Source of the DNA: Laccaria trichodermophora
Taxonomy: Eukaryota > Basidiomycota > Agaricomycetes > Agaricales > Hydnangiaceae
Length of the DNA: 64,000 nt
Assembly: GCA_018417955.1 (NCBI GenBank)
Contig: JACTVC010000002.1
Location: 3,162,001-3,226,000 of the forward strand
Direction of reading: 5' to 3'
The notes beneath the pieces were generated by a model. That model was given only the letters and a program-made list of their open reading frames with translations. It searched no databases and was not told where the DNA came from. Below are positions 46,549 through 57,984 of the stretch, in pieces. How positions within the stretch are numbered: the stretch's first letter is position 1; each line of letters opens with the position of its first letter. Both the position numbers and the translations under genes were made by a program.

Positions 46549-46736
46549 TCCCAGATCCCTTTGTTTCGTAGTCACAAATTCAGTGCGGGCACCCCCTCAC
46601 TTCTTTATTTCGTACGTGCTCTGGGATGGATGCCATATCATTTGTTATATGCCTCTCACGCGTAATCATGATTAGTATATGATCAAATCAGATATATATC
46701 CTTCCAGAAATTTGTTGTTTCTTTGTGCCTTCATCA

Positions 46737-48605
46737 ATGATTCCCCATCGCCCTGCGTCCCCCGCAGAACAGGTCACTGATGCGCCCACCACCATTACTG
46801 CTACCATTGACCTCCAGGATCATACCGCACCGTCGTTTCTTCCTTACCCTGGCAAAGGTCTCTCTGTCGACGTAAGCCGCATCTATGAACCTATATATGA
46901 TTCGAACATTCCGCTCACTGAATATTCGCTCCAGCTTTTGGGGTGCGATTTTGCGAACCTTCGCATGAGTTCGATGCGGTCTGCTATCGATCGTGGCTCC
47001 CAACACATACCACATGCAACTACCCCCAAAGCATGGGCAGACGCTCCAATTGATCTCCCATCATAAGCATCCTTGATTTTCGAACTGATCGACTCGGACG
47101 CTGACAACCGTCACTTACAATCAGGCAATGCCCATCTGAAACCCCTCTGGCTTGGCATCTGAAGCACCAGCCCACTGCTCGACGTCCTCCTGAGCACCAA
47201 ACTGCCGCTCAACTTCTTCCTGAGCACTACGGGGCCGCTGCTCCACGTCACCCCTTGCACCCCTTTACTGATCAACGCCTTCCGGACCCACCCGTTTCTC
47301 AGCGTCCACCCAATTGTCCCTTAGCTCTTGAGGACGAAATCTATCTGCTCTTAACAAAAACCTGCACTGCTGACAGTCAGATGCTCGAAACGTCGGCCAG
47401 GCTGTTATCCGAAATGGCAGACCCTCATCTGTTGAAAGATACTATCACCAATTTATATCCACATCCTACCTTCTCGGTCGAAGTCCTCGTCGACACCATC
47501 TCTCGGGAGAAAGGCAAATACGCTCATAATGCTTCCCCAAGCGCCTCAGCTCGTAGCACGCACAGTTCACCCAACACACCGAGCTATGGGAATACCCCCC
47601 GGTCTACATCAGCTGGTCCAAGGTGTGCAATGAACTTTTATCTGAACGATCAAAGCTCAGATACCCATTAGTGTCTCCACTGCTCGCAAGAGTACTTCTT
47701 CCATGAAGCCAGCAAATCCATCCAACAGCGCGTCAGCCAACCGCAGGTATAGAATTAATTTGAATCAAAACGATAGAAGCTCACAGTGTGAGCCCAGGAG
47801 TGCCTCCACACCAGCAGAGACAAGGGGTACCTCTGCACCAGCAGAGGCAAAGACAGACGTGCAATCCAAACCGAAAGGCTGGGCAAAGTATTTTCTCCTT
47901 CTCCTCGTTCACTGGCGGGGGCCTAATCACACATCCAGGTCAGCTTCTGCACCGCCCAGGCTTCAGACAGAAAATCTCGCTAATGAGCTGAAATACAAGT
48001 ACATCCCAAACAAGGGCTGGTTCAAATTGGCCCTCACATACTCTGGCGATACTTTCCAAGCAGATCCTGTTGAGGACGCCATAACTTGGAGAAAGAATAA
48101 ACCTCCTCCAGTATCGGAAACCTCAAAGAAAGGCAAACCTAGCAATTTTCCCGCACCTGGGGACACCTGGATGCACAGGAACACCCAAAACAACACTGTG
48201 CAGGTGTGGCAGTACTCCGGGCAGAAGAAGTGGGTGGGATGCACCGACTCTTACATCAATGACGACGGGGCCACCAGCCACCCTAAATGGGATACCCATG
48301 TCCTTTGTATGGGCCAGGTTGCAGGCTATATAGCACTGCTGGTGTATATCCAACGGAAATCTTTAGAGAAACACCCCTACAGGAACCAGACGGACAATGG
48401 TTTGGGAGACTTAGCTCCAGCTTCGGGGGGCTCTGATAATGACGTGGCCATGGGGGGCTCTGATGTGGGAGGCTCTGATGCAGGAGGCTCTGGCGCGGGA
48501 GGCTCTGATGCAGGGGACTCGGGTGCGGACGACGTGGAGCCTCTTCCTGCTGACACTGGGAGTGGAATCACATCCGGATCCCATCATGAAGAAGAGGTGG
48601 TCTAG
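46737..48605 (+). CDS. Unknown protein(s), Ser/Pro-rich, with GGSD repeats
   Basis: Three successive frames on this strand may be exons of one gene: 46737-47066 (MIPHRPASPAEQVTDAPTTI), 47255-47671 (LALEDEIYLLLTKTCTADSQ) and 47703-48605. The last holds the most ordered part (LKYKYIPNKGWFKLALTYSG, PGDTWMHRNTQNNTVQVWQY, KKWVGC). It ends in a Gly-Gly-Ser-Asp/Ala repeat (48427-48530) and an acidic tail. I do not recognise the family. A TATA-like ATATATAT lies near 46691, about 45 bp before the first ATG. Splice sites between the frames were not settled, so two genes are possible. Confidence 0.5.
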
Positions 48606-49289
48606 GCCGTTCAAGCAGGTGTCAAGGCCTCCATAACCACATTCTCATCCACTGATAACTCGACTCTTTCGAAATGTACAGTCTATTGGAACTATGTAAT
48701 TCTGTGCGCGTCATTGATTTCTAAAATTTACTCTCTTCAAATTTCTCGAACCATTTTGGGGAAAAGGAAAGAATATTTGGCGCTGAAGGAGAGATCTAGA
48801 TCTAGATCTGATATGTCGTGACTAGATCTAGAGCGAATTTGTACCAAATGCGCATGCGCATGCTTTTCCACATGTACATATTCGTTCTGTGAATGTTTTG
48901 TAGCCCCAAACAATTCAACACATGTACAGGTCTGTACGTGTGGCCATGGGTCCAGAGGTTTCCACTAGTACATGAAAACAGTATATATATACAGGAGTCA
49001 GTATTAATATTTGCGCGTGATATAAGGATGATTATGGGTCCGTATTTGCGCGTGTTTATGATAGTATAGTCATGAGCAATCATGACAACCAGCCGATATG
49101 TTAAAGGGTTTGTGGGCGCCACTGGTTGCGGGCCTCCTTGCTTCTATTCTATTTCTTCTCTGCTGCTGGTCATCACAATCTTTTCTTATCTAGCTAGTCA
49201 ACTTCAGCTATATAATGTCAAGCATCGAAACATACCGACAAAAATCACGCGTGATAGCCTCCTTGCCCTGGCATGTGGACAATATTGTA
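48606..49289. other. Intergenic with short palindromes
   Basis: Contains (AGATCT)-type palindromes at 48792-48809 and again near 48824, and ATGCGCATGCGCAT near 48848. The rest is AT-rich without a supported gene. It presumably contains the promoter of the following plus-strand gene. Confidence 0.5.
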
Positions 49290-50452
49290 ATGGATGCATT
49301 GCTTGCGAATGCTTTGCCTCAAGAACATCCCAATAGGGTATCGCCATTCGAATAATAATTGAGTGTCAAAGTCTAATAAGCAATATTGATATCCAGGACT
49401 TCCTGCAAATTATAGAGAGGATCGATAAGGACATGGATGAAAGAACGAAATCGCCTAACCTGAGTCAATTCCGAAGACTGATTGAGCTTAACGAGCAGAA
49501 TGTAGTCCGACGCAAACTCACAGCACCACTGGAGGTTCAATATCCCCCATGCAAGGTTTACTTCATCCAGACCATCTTGATACTTCGCCTACTCGAAATC
49601 ATGATAATGGACGTCGATGACCCGCATGGAAGCTATGGGACTCCAAAGTACCGTAGACGACCAGTCCTGGGATGTGGCCCAAACCTCGTAAGTTTGAGTT
49701 CCATTTACGCTTCCGATCAACACTGACTGAAAATGTCAGAGCTGGGATAGAATGGCGGACTGGACTGAAGCCTTACGAGTCTCTTTGCTACGCTCTATCT
49801 CTTCCAAGTACAAGCAAGGAAGTGCTTTAATGTCGATTGCAAATATAGAAGCAGCCGCTTTACTTGTGAAGGCGATGTGGAAGGTAGGTCTATTAGCTAT
49901 AAGACATGCGCTCTCTCTGACTTTACTAGGGATATTGGTCTGACCCAGACAAACAGAAGGAATTGGTAATCGACTTTCTTCGGAGCAAAGAGTAAGTTTC
50001 TCCCCCACATCTCTTAGCACCATGCATCGTCAAGATTAACCCAGAATCACCTGCCAACAGTTCTCTGGAAGGGTTCGAATCAGCCGAAGCGAAAGCGATG
50101 GGAATCAAAGACTTTCGGCGCTTGAACTTGCCAATACACATTGCAGCGTTTGTGACCCCACTCGGCCTCCTAATTGGGGCAAATTTGTGTCGCCGTGATT
50201 ACGACCGTTATTCTATATTTCTAGTGAGTGGGGCATACTTCAGCAAAAGCGCCTACACCAGCTTTAATTTGGTTTGCAGATGTGGAAAGCTCTTGGAAAT
50301 ATGCAGCACCCCGTTCTTCTTCTCGTCGAAAAGCTTCTTTGGCGGGCCATTTTTTCTGTGGCCCGGGGAGAGACCAGTCAAGCCGTGTTGACTACTTTCC
50401 TCGCGAGCGTCCCATGGGAGAGGTTGGACTTCTTGAAGACACAGGACCGAGA
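49290..50452 (+). CDS. Unknown protein, 3' end abutted by E3
   Basis: Tentative start ATG 49290 (MDALLANALPQEHPNR). Exons continue with DFLQIIERIDKDMDERTK, LSQFRRLIELNEQNVVRRKL, WTEALRVSLLRSISSKYKQG, a short exon beginning GYWSDPDKQKELVIDFLRSK, then AKAMGIKDFRRLNLPIHIAA and MWKALGNMQHPVLLLVEKLL. The reading frame ends KTQDRELRVL, stopping just inside the E3 hairpin. The protein is mostly helical; no family was recognised. E3 may have supplied the stop codon and 3' end, so the natural C-terminus could be missing. Confidence 0.55.
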
Positions 50453-50642
50453 ATTACGAGTCCTCTGAGTTTACGAAGAGACTCGTTTATTACCCTTGAT
50501 CTCAAGGATTTTTTCAGCGTTCTAACGCTGAACTTTGCCTTTTTCCCACGAAAATTGATGGTTTCCCACATTCAGGGTTTCAGGGTTTTGGGCCTTTTGT
50601 AGTCTTTCATATTCAGGGTTTCAGGGTTTCAGGCACCCAAGC
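50453..50642 (-). mobile_element. E3: 190-bp minimal member of the hairpin-end family
   Basis: On the minus strand it begins CTTGGGTGCCTGAAACCC, carries two (CCTGAAA) blocks, then the TTCAGCG/CGCTGAA hairpin. It ends with ACGAGTC-TCT / AGA-G-GACTCGT (50456-50486) and AA. The last 100 bp match the ends of E2 and E4, so this is a small relative with both termini and no arrays. It lies between two converging genes. Confidence 0.65.
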
Positions 50643-50834
50643 TATTTGTATGCTTCCATCATCATCTTTGTAGTTGATGGTACACAGTACAAGGTTTTGT
50701 CTATTTGAATTGGTCCTGTAGTGCTGTAGACCGCCATGCATTTGTTGAACTTGATTGGCAGACAGTACTAGGAAATGTAGACATATCATAGAAGTATTTT
50801 GAGCTAGCTTCAAAGATGTTGTGTATGTCCTCAC
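50643..50834 (-). pseudogene. Coding fragment truncated by E3
   Basis: A 64-codon minus-strand stretch (MHGGLQHYRTNSNRQNLVLC, INYKDDDGSIQIAW) reads into the first bases of E3 and stops there. It may be a last exon of the F-box/LRR gene upstream or a remnant of another gene. I cannot decide which. Confidence 0.35.
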
Positions 50835-50907
50835 TCTTAGTTGCAGTCTGGTTCTTAGATCAACTTAGAATGTTAAGCCTGTCTCATAATGTAGACAACA
50901 GCTCACT

Positions 50908-52078
50908 TTAAATGTAGTTGGCTGGTAAGTATGTTGAGTAATTTTGAGGAGTTGTTTGACAGTCAACAAAGTGTATCAAAATGTTAGTCAAATAATCAAC
51001 TACCCATGGTAGTTCAGTAAGGCTGACTTTCTGTCCTCCTACTTGGACAATGTTTACCCAACGTAGAAGTGGAAAATGTGTTTCGTTCAGCATAGTTTGC
51101 AAATTTTGCCAATCAAGACACTTGCCATTGTCTGGTCTCATCACAAGAAAAAGTTCTTCGAGTTTCCACCCTCCAGCTGATCGCCACCTGACCAAGCTCT
51201 TACTGACTTCACTGAAGTTGCCTCTGTTGTCGCATATCAGGACACGTATGCTGGTCACCAACGTGGTATTGCAGAAACTTTCCAGATGGCGCATGGCTGT
51301 ATATAATTAATATTGTTCCTTAAATATAATGTAGTGACACACCAGTGATGGCAAGAATTTCAATGTTTGGTTTCCAATCATGTAGGATGCTGCCTGGTAT
51401 CGATGCTGAATAATGAAGGTGCAATACACGGACAGAAGATAAATCCATTATGGGACTTGTGTCATTCCATTTAGCCTTGAATAAACGTGGAAACATGAAT
51501 GAGTCATTCTGTGCAATATACAGTATGGTTGGCTTTGGGATGGGTCTTCTGACAAACCTCTCGACTCCAGCACGGGGAGTGAAGTTTATGTGAAGGTTGT
51601 GAAGTTTCAGACGCCTGATGTTGTGACAGTGTGCAAAGGTGGTAACTGGAAAGTATCGGAATTGAGAGAGTGTGAGGGTTGTGAGGTTTGGTGAGGAAAA
51701 GACGCGAATAAATTCAGTCCGTAGCCCTTCTGGGATGGTGTTCCAGTTCCTTATGGGATATCCTCCTGTAAGCTTGAAACTCTTTAGTGAGAGAAACTGC
51801 TGCATCAGGCCCATCTGCATGTCCCAGTCAGAGTCATCCAAATGATAACGAAGGTGGTATATATATTGGGCGATGTGTGGACTGGCATGTAAAAGTTTGG
51901 AAAGGTGTTGAACTGATGGCCCCACAACAGAAATTGTTGTAAAAAGACGTCTTTGCGATGGTTGAACCAACAATCGGCATGTTTGGGACATGGAGGACAG
52001 TGTTTTCCAATCTTCAGCAAGTGTAAGCTGGTCCAAGACGGTATTTTGTAAGATGTCAAATGGGATGGTGACTTGCAT
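50908..52078 (-). CDS. F-box/leucine-rich-repeat protein
   Basis: Start chosen at ATG 52078 (MQVTIPFDILQNTVLDQLTL), which begins the F-box-like helix region. The frame is open further upstream, but that part overlaps a dispersed repeat. FDILQNTVLDQL...LSSMSQTCRLLVQPSQRRLF is the usual fungal F-box pattern. Irregular leucine-rich units follow (LKSFKLTGGYPIRNW, LTTLTLSQFRYFPVTTF, IRRLKLHNLHINF, VRVLHLHYSASIPG). After an intron near 51300 the last exon (51294-50908) contains RHLESFCNTTLVTSIRVLIC and ends LPANYI. F-box proteins couple substrates to SCF ubiquitin ligases; such F-box/LRR genes are strongly expanded in Agaricomycetes. The GC palindrome at 52431 lies about 350 bp upstream. Confidence 0.75.
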
Positions 52079-52430
52079 TCCCTTTTCTAATTGTTTGTCA
52101 GTTCGATATGGTAGTAGATTAGCTGGCTTACTTGTGATCAACTTTTTCCTTTTAAGGTGTAGTATGGAATGAGCGCCAGCAAGTGCTGTGCCGTAGGCGC
52201 AGGGGTTTACAAACTGCGGAATCTGTTGGTGATGGCTCAGATTCTGGTTCAAGATGGTGTATGTTGAAGTTGAACCCAGTGATGTCACATTTTTTGAAAG
52301 AAATACAAATAGTTTTACCCAGCTGGACGTAGATACAAACAAGATTACCGGCCCCAGCTAGAGCCCGATCTTACATCATAATTTGGCGGTGAGATTCAAT
52401 ACAAACAATGATCATCATACATGCAAACTG

Positions 52431-52452
52431 AACTACCGCGCGCGCGGTAGTT
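52431..52452. promoter_or_regulatory. 22-bp GC-rich perfect palindrome
   Basis: Contains TACCGCGCGCGCGGTA, the same core as at 12844-12859, here extended to 22 bp by AAC/GTT. Beyond it TGCAAA and TTTGCA form an outer dyad. It sits between two minus-strand genes, upstream of the F-box gene. Confidence 0.5.
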
Positions 52453-52570
52453 CCCTTTGCACATGTTTGTTTTCAACGTCAATGCCAGATACACTAATCG
52501 ACAGAATGTTAGTATTAGAAAAACATATGACATTATAGACTACCAGCGCATGACTCATTTGTCGCACCCT

Positions 52571-53750
52571 TCAGTCCAGGCGCATCTTGCTTAACTTCTC
52601 TCCAGTGTCATGCTCCTCATCCTCTTCATAACCAATCCTTCTCTTCAGCGATTGGCTTGCTCGACGGAGTTCTGCACCTCCACTCATGCGACGTGCAATA
52701 CTTGCATTCTGTTTTCTGTCAGTTAGCATTGTGTACTTTGGCTGAATGTTAGCTTACTCGTAGTGGACTGCAATCTAGTAGAGTGATAGCACGTAGCACC
52801 ACCAGTAGTTTGTATCTTTGTTGCTTGAGCGGTATTGCAACAAATGAAACCTGCACTTCCACAACATCTCCTGGACGTATTTTCATTGGGTTGATTTCAT
52901 AGTATCTGTGAGGTATCAGTCAAATTCAAATTATTGGAGCGCTTCATTGCTTACCGTATAATATTATCAGTTCCTTGTTGCGCTTCATAATATTCAACCT
53001 TATTTTCCAGAAGGTGAACAAATTCATTGGACAATGCATTCGTAAGTATATTGTGTGGGTCGATCTCAGTGCCAAAGGAAATAGGAGCATCACCGTTTAT
53101 ATCACGCTGGTCTGTGAAATAGCGGTTTCCCATATCCAATGCTTTGAATGTTTCATAATGACTAGGAACCCATGCATCCATGGTGTTGTGGGGTAGTGAT
53201 CGCTCAAAAATGTGCTGTATGTCGTAAATGTTTTCGATCATGGTGGAAAATTTTGTTCCCCCAAGTCCCGTCAAAGCTAATGATTGCTTCAGATATCTTC
53301 GCTGCTTTGGCTCTCTGTTTTATGACACTTTAGCTTGTTTATGCTTCACAATTAAGGAAATGCTTACATTTTGAATGGTCGTTTCACAGGTGGAAGACTT
53401 GCATTGCAAACAATACCCTGTATGCACAGTACGACTTCTTCTTGGCTGTTGTCGTCAATGTTGGTCTTTGTGAGCTTCCAACATCTTGGTTTGTCCACCT
53501 CTGTTACTGAGCATAAATCAGACATTCCATCCACCTGTTATGGGGGTGTGAGTATATCTCAGTTAATCTATAACACTATACCACTGCTCACCGAATTAAA
53601 ATACGCCAATTGTACAACCTTTGGACCCTTTGTTGTCCTAGCAGTTATGACGGCCTCAAGCAGATCACCTAGTATATAAAATTAGTGACTCTACACATCC
53701 AGTTAAAGAGGGTACTTGCATGCTTCTATCTTGTTGTAAAAAGAATCCAT
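52571..53750 (-). CDS. Unknown Agaricomycete-type protein (VEVQVSF family)
   Basis: ATG at 53750 (MDSFYNKIEACKYP), then GDLLEAVITARTTKGPKVVQ, VDGMSDLCSVTEVDKPRCWK and the exon 53274-52951 (GGTKFSTMIENIYDIQHIFE, NILTNALSNEFVHLLENKVE). Next come YEINPMKIRPGDVVEVQVSF and IPLKQQRYKLLVVLRAITLL. A basic/acidic C-terminus (RRMSGGAELRRASQSLKRRI) ends at 52571. I recall the GD(I/V)VEVQ(V/L)SF...VLR(A/S)I(T/A)LLD block from a widespread uncharacterised mushroom family. Its promoter side carries one 113-bp repeat unit and then E4. Confidence 0.6.
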
Positions 53751-53884
53751 TGTAGTGAACGATGTACTGTGTACTGTGACCGGTAAAGTGTTCCAACTAC
53801 AGAAGGTGGGGTGGGTTTGATTCTCTTGGAGTTTTGGTGGACTTACCGACTTACCGACAGATCTGCAGTGGTTGATGAGCCCTG

Positions 53885-53944
53885 ACAAAATATGGTGTGA
53901 TATTGTCGGATGACTTGGCTAGATATTTTCCAATGCATTTTGAA
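53885..53944. repeat. Left half of a 113-bp tandem unit cut by E4
   Basis: GACAAAATATGGTGTGATAT...CCAATGCATTTTGAA matches the units at 60630-60900. The missing continuation TCCCTGTGGCGCTG appears directly after E4 at 60630, which identifies the insertion site. Confidence 0.85.
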
Positions 53945-53999
53945 CTTGTGTAAGAGGCCATTGCAAGCATGGCAGAAACGAGTCCTCCTTTTTTTGCAA

Positions 54000-56570
54000 A
54001 GGCAATAGAAACCAATTTCTACTTTTTCTCCTTTTTTCTGTTTTTCTGGGTACATTTTTATCACAAACAAACAAGTAAATGTTTCTATATAAGTCTTCTT
54101 TTGGATTCTAAACAAATTACCCCAGCATCATCATCATCAATGAAAACATTTCTATGTTTTTCTCATTTTTTGCTGATTTTCTGATTATATGCAAGTAGGT
54201 TACCATATTTGGAAGTCTACCCTAAAGCCTGAAACTGTTACCTAACATCATTACTAACAATAAGCACCATTCTTCAATTTTCACTCATTTCTTTGACATT
54301 TTATGACTATTTTAAATGGATTACCATATTTGGATGTCTGCTCTGTACCCTGAACACTTTAGCAAACTTATACTACAAAGTTTACTGATATACAATAAAA
54401 GACTGCAGATGTCAAACATAGACTACAAAGTTAGCTTATCTCTACAACAGCAGCACTTTACAGTGTAGTGCTACAACTTCCATTTGTTGAATATTTTTTG
54501 TAAGTGGTCATGTGACCATTATCCCAACATCCCATTACATGGGCCCTAATAGACAAATTATTCTGTGCTTTGTTTTCTCCAATTTTTAGTCAAAGTAGAT
54601 GATATTGTCTTTTTTTGTATGGACTCTGAAGATAGTGCATGACATTCTATATACCATTCAAACTTTTTTTTTCAATTTTTTCACTATTTTCTTACATTTT
54701 TTTGATCTATTACCATATTTGGAACTGGACCCTTGACCCTGACAACATTACCAAACATTATCAGAGCAATGAGCACCATCCACCATTTTTTTCTGATTTT
54801 TTTGCCCATTTTCTAGCTATTTTTTGTTATATTACCATATTTAGAACTAGACTCTGGACCCTGACGATGTTACCCAATGATATCGCCAGCAATAAGCACC
54901 ATGTCCCATTTTTTTCTGATTCTTGACCATATTACTCTATTTGGAACTAGAACCTGGACTCTGACAATGTTACTCAATGTTATCACTGGCAATAAGCACC
55001 ATCCTCCATTTCTTTCTGATTTTCTAACAGTTTTCTGGCCTTTTTTGGATATATGACCATATTCAGAACTAGACCCTGACAACATTACCCAATGTTATTA
55101 CTGCAATGGGTGCCATCCCCCATTTATTTCTGATTTTCTAGCTATTTTCTGGCTATTTTTAGGTGTATATTATTCTATTTAGAACTAGACTCTAGACCCT
55201 GACAATATTACCCAAGGTTATGTCTGGCAATAAGCACCATGACTTATTTCTTTCTGATTTTCTGACTATTTTCTGACTATTTCATCATATTGGGACTATC
55301 CTCTGAACTCTGACAACATTACCCAAGGTTATCACCACTATCCTCCATTTTTTTCTGATTTTCTGGCCATTTTCTGGATATTTTTGGCTATTTCAGCATA
55401 TTTGGAAATGCACCCTAGACCCTGAAAACAACCTCCAATATCATTACCAGCAGCTTACCCAATGTTATCATCAGCAATAAGCACCATCCTCCATTTCTTT
55501 CTCATTTTCTAACAGTTTCTGGCTTTTTTGGAGATATTACCAAATTCAGAACTGGACCCTGACAACATTACCTAATGTTATCACTGCAATGGGTGCCATC
55601 CCCCATTTTTTTCTGATTTTCTAGCTATTTTCTGGCTATTTTTGAGTTTATATTATTCTATTTAGAACTAGACTCTAGACCCTGACAATCACTTCAGGCA
55701 GCGACGGATATGAAGGGCCACATAGGTGTAAACATAGACACTAAAAACTGGAGAATAGACAAAACCCAGTGTTCCCCTAACATATTTGCTCTCATTTTCT
55801 AAGTTTGGTGATGGAATTGTATATCCAACATATGCATAAAACAAACTTACAATAAAAAAAAGGATCAGATCCAAAAAATGACTGAACAAATATGATCTAA
55901 ATTCATATTTAGAATTTGCCGAACTTCCTGGGCCAAGATTTTGGCGTATTCTAAATATGAGCTCAGATCATATTTAATTGTTCATTTTTTGGATCTGATC
56001 CCTTTTTTTATTGTAAGTTTGTTTTATGCATATGATACATGTACAATTCCATCACCAAACTTAGAAATTGAGAGTAAATATACCAGGACAAAAGGGATTT
56101 TAGTGTATTCCACAGTTTTGAGAGCATATGTTTATACATATGTAGCCCTACATATTCGTCGCTGTCTCAAGTGAATATTACCCAAGGTTATGTCTGGCAA
56201 TAAGCACCATCCCTCATTTCTTTCTGATTTTCTGGCTATTTCTGGTTATATTACCATGATGGGACTATCCTCTGAACCCTGACAACATTACCCAAGGTTA
56301 TCACCACTATCCTCCATTTTTTTATGATTTTCTGGCTATTTCCTGGATATTTTTGGCTATTTTACTATATTTGGAAATGTGCCCTGGACCCTGAAACAAC
56401 CTCCAACATCATTACCAGCAGTAAACACCACCCTCAATTTTTTCTGATTTCTCTGCCATTTTATTGCTATTTTACCTGTGAAAAAGCACATATTTCCTTA
56501 TTTAGAAATGTGCCCTGGCCACCATCAGTGAGCAACACCCCAACACCATCAGTCATTTTCTCTGATTTTA
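54000..56570 (+). repeat. AT-rich tandem array of E4
   Basis: Same unit as 14130-15850 (TTTCTGATTTTCTAGCTATT / ATTACCATATTTGGAAC / GACCCTGACAACATTACCC), about 15-18 units in total, interrupted by the foldback at 55690-56173. Order and sequence of the first 900 bp agree closely with E2. Confidence 0.8.
55690..56173. mobile_element. CACTT-type foldback element, 484 bp
   Basis: Left end CACTTCAGGCAGCGAC and reverse-complemented right end CACTTGAGACAGCGAC start two arms of about 235 bp that pair along almost their whole length. AAT is duplicated at both sides (55687-55689 and 56174-56176), and the array continues in register. A CACT... end with a 3-bp duplication points to the CACTA/En-Spm class. 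Each arm carries a similar open frame of more than 60 codons running outward (FFIVSLFYAY, YVYTYVALHIRRCLK), probably a remnant of the parent element. Confidence 0.75.
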
Positions 56571-56925
56571 TGCTCATTTATTGTTATGTCTTCATTGAAA
56601 AAGCTTGCATTGGCTTGATTTGTGCACACATATGTCTATTTGTGCATACAGCTTTTATTACATAATATACTCAAAAACACACTATATTTTTTCTTGGTTT
56701 TTTTTTCATTTAGTTTAGATTTTATGTTGGTGAGCTTCAGATTTCTCTTTGAAAATGTATGTTTATTTTAAATTTGACCTTCTTACATAATATGTTTCAA
56801 TAAATTGTATACAATCATGACTCCTGAAATTTTACATTTTTTCTGCATTTTATTTCATCAGGATTGGACTTGATTTGGTAAAGTTATGCATTTTTCTTTA
56901 GGCAACACTGGGAACTCAAGAAGCA

Positions 56926-57880
56926 ATGACGCACGAACATTTCCCGATCGTTTGATGGGGGACAGTTTCGTGCGTCATAGTAGATCTCTGATCACTTACC
57001 ATTTTCGGTAATAAATAAAGATTCATGTATAACTCAGTGAGTTTTGATCCAAATGACATGATTTTTTTTGTAACAGGTACTCCTCATTTCCGTGGTCATG
57101 GTGATGTTATGTTCCTGGTAAAAAAATACAATTAAATGGTTGAAAAAACGACATGGATCATCTCTGATCTATTGTGCTCTTGGCATCACTAATTCTAATG
57201 ATGCACAAAACTTCCCCCATCAAATGATTGGAAAATGTTTATGTATCATAAAATCATGAGATTTGTACCAAGGCTGTGTGGCCATCATGGATTCCGATGA
57301 CGCACGAACCTTCCCCCCATCAAATGATCGGGAAATGTTCGTGCGTCATTGATTCTTGCTCTTCACTCCAAGGCTGTGCAACTTCAACTTCCCACAGCAC
57401 CCTCTCTTTCGCTGTGTGCGCCTTGTCATTTGCTGCACACTCTTCATTGTCTTGGCCAGTCAAAACAATTCATACAACATATCTACCACATGTTGTCTGT
57501 CTTGTTTGCATGCTTGTCACTGTCTTGGCTAGCCCAAATGATTTGAGTGCCACATGTCTACCACATTCATCTCACAGATCAATACACCAGCTTGACCGTA
57601 CGATCTCTGTGCACCCATCATCGTCTTGGCTGCATGCTATTAATATATGATGTAGGTCCATTTAGATGTCGCTTTCAAAGCGAGTCTCTTCATGAACTCA
57701 AAGAACTTGTAACAAGGCAGGCAGTGGTCTATCGATGGTGATACCATCAAAACAGATCAGGATGCACAGATTGAAGTTTTAGATCTGAGTTATCAGATCT
57801 TGTTCTTTTGACACATCACAGATTTCTATGACGCACGAAACTTTCCCCCATCAAATGATCGGGAAATGTTCGTGCATCAT
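56926..57880. repeat. Four GACGCACGAA fold-back hairpins
   Basis: Hairpins at 56926-56978, 57200-57249 (decayed), 57297-57349 and 57828-57880 have arms ATGACGCACGAAC / GTTCGTGCGTCAT. The loop contains CCCCCATCAAATGATCGGGA in three of them and its reverse complement in the first. Confidence 0.8.
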
Positions 57881-57960
57881 CATTTTTTGAACTTGCTCAT
57901 GTGGCTGTGTGTAATTCATTTTGCTGGTGCATTGCTGTCTTGGCTAGTCCAAACACAATG
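57440..57960 (+). repeat. TTGGCCAGTCC motif field of E4
   Basis: Copies near 57448 (CTTGGCCAGTCAAAAC), 57521 and 57938. Shorter than in E2, and containing a decayed internal copy of the terminal hairpin (GAGTCTCTTCATGAACTC at about 57682). That suggests the composite grew by nesting of related elements. Confidence 0.6.
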
Positions 57961-57984
57961 AAAGTTCTCTGTCAATGCGGCTTC

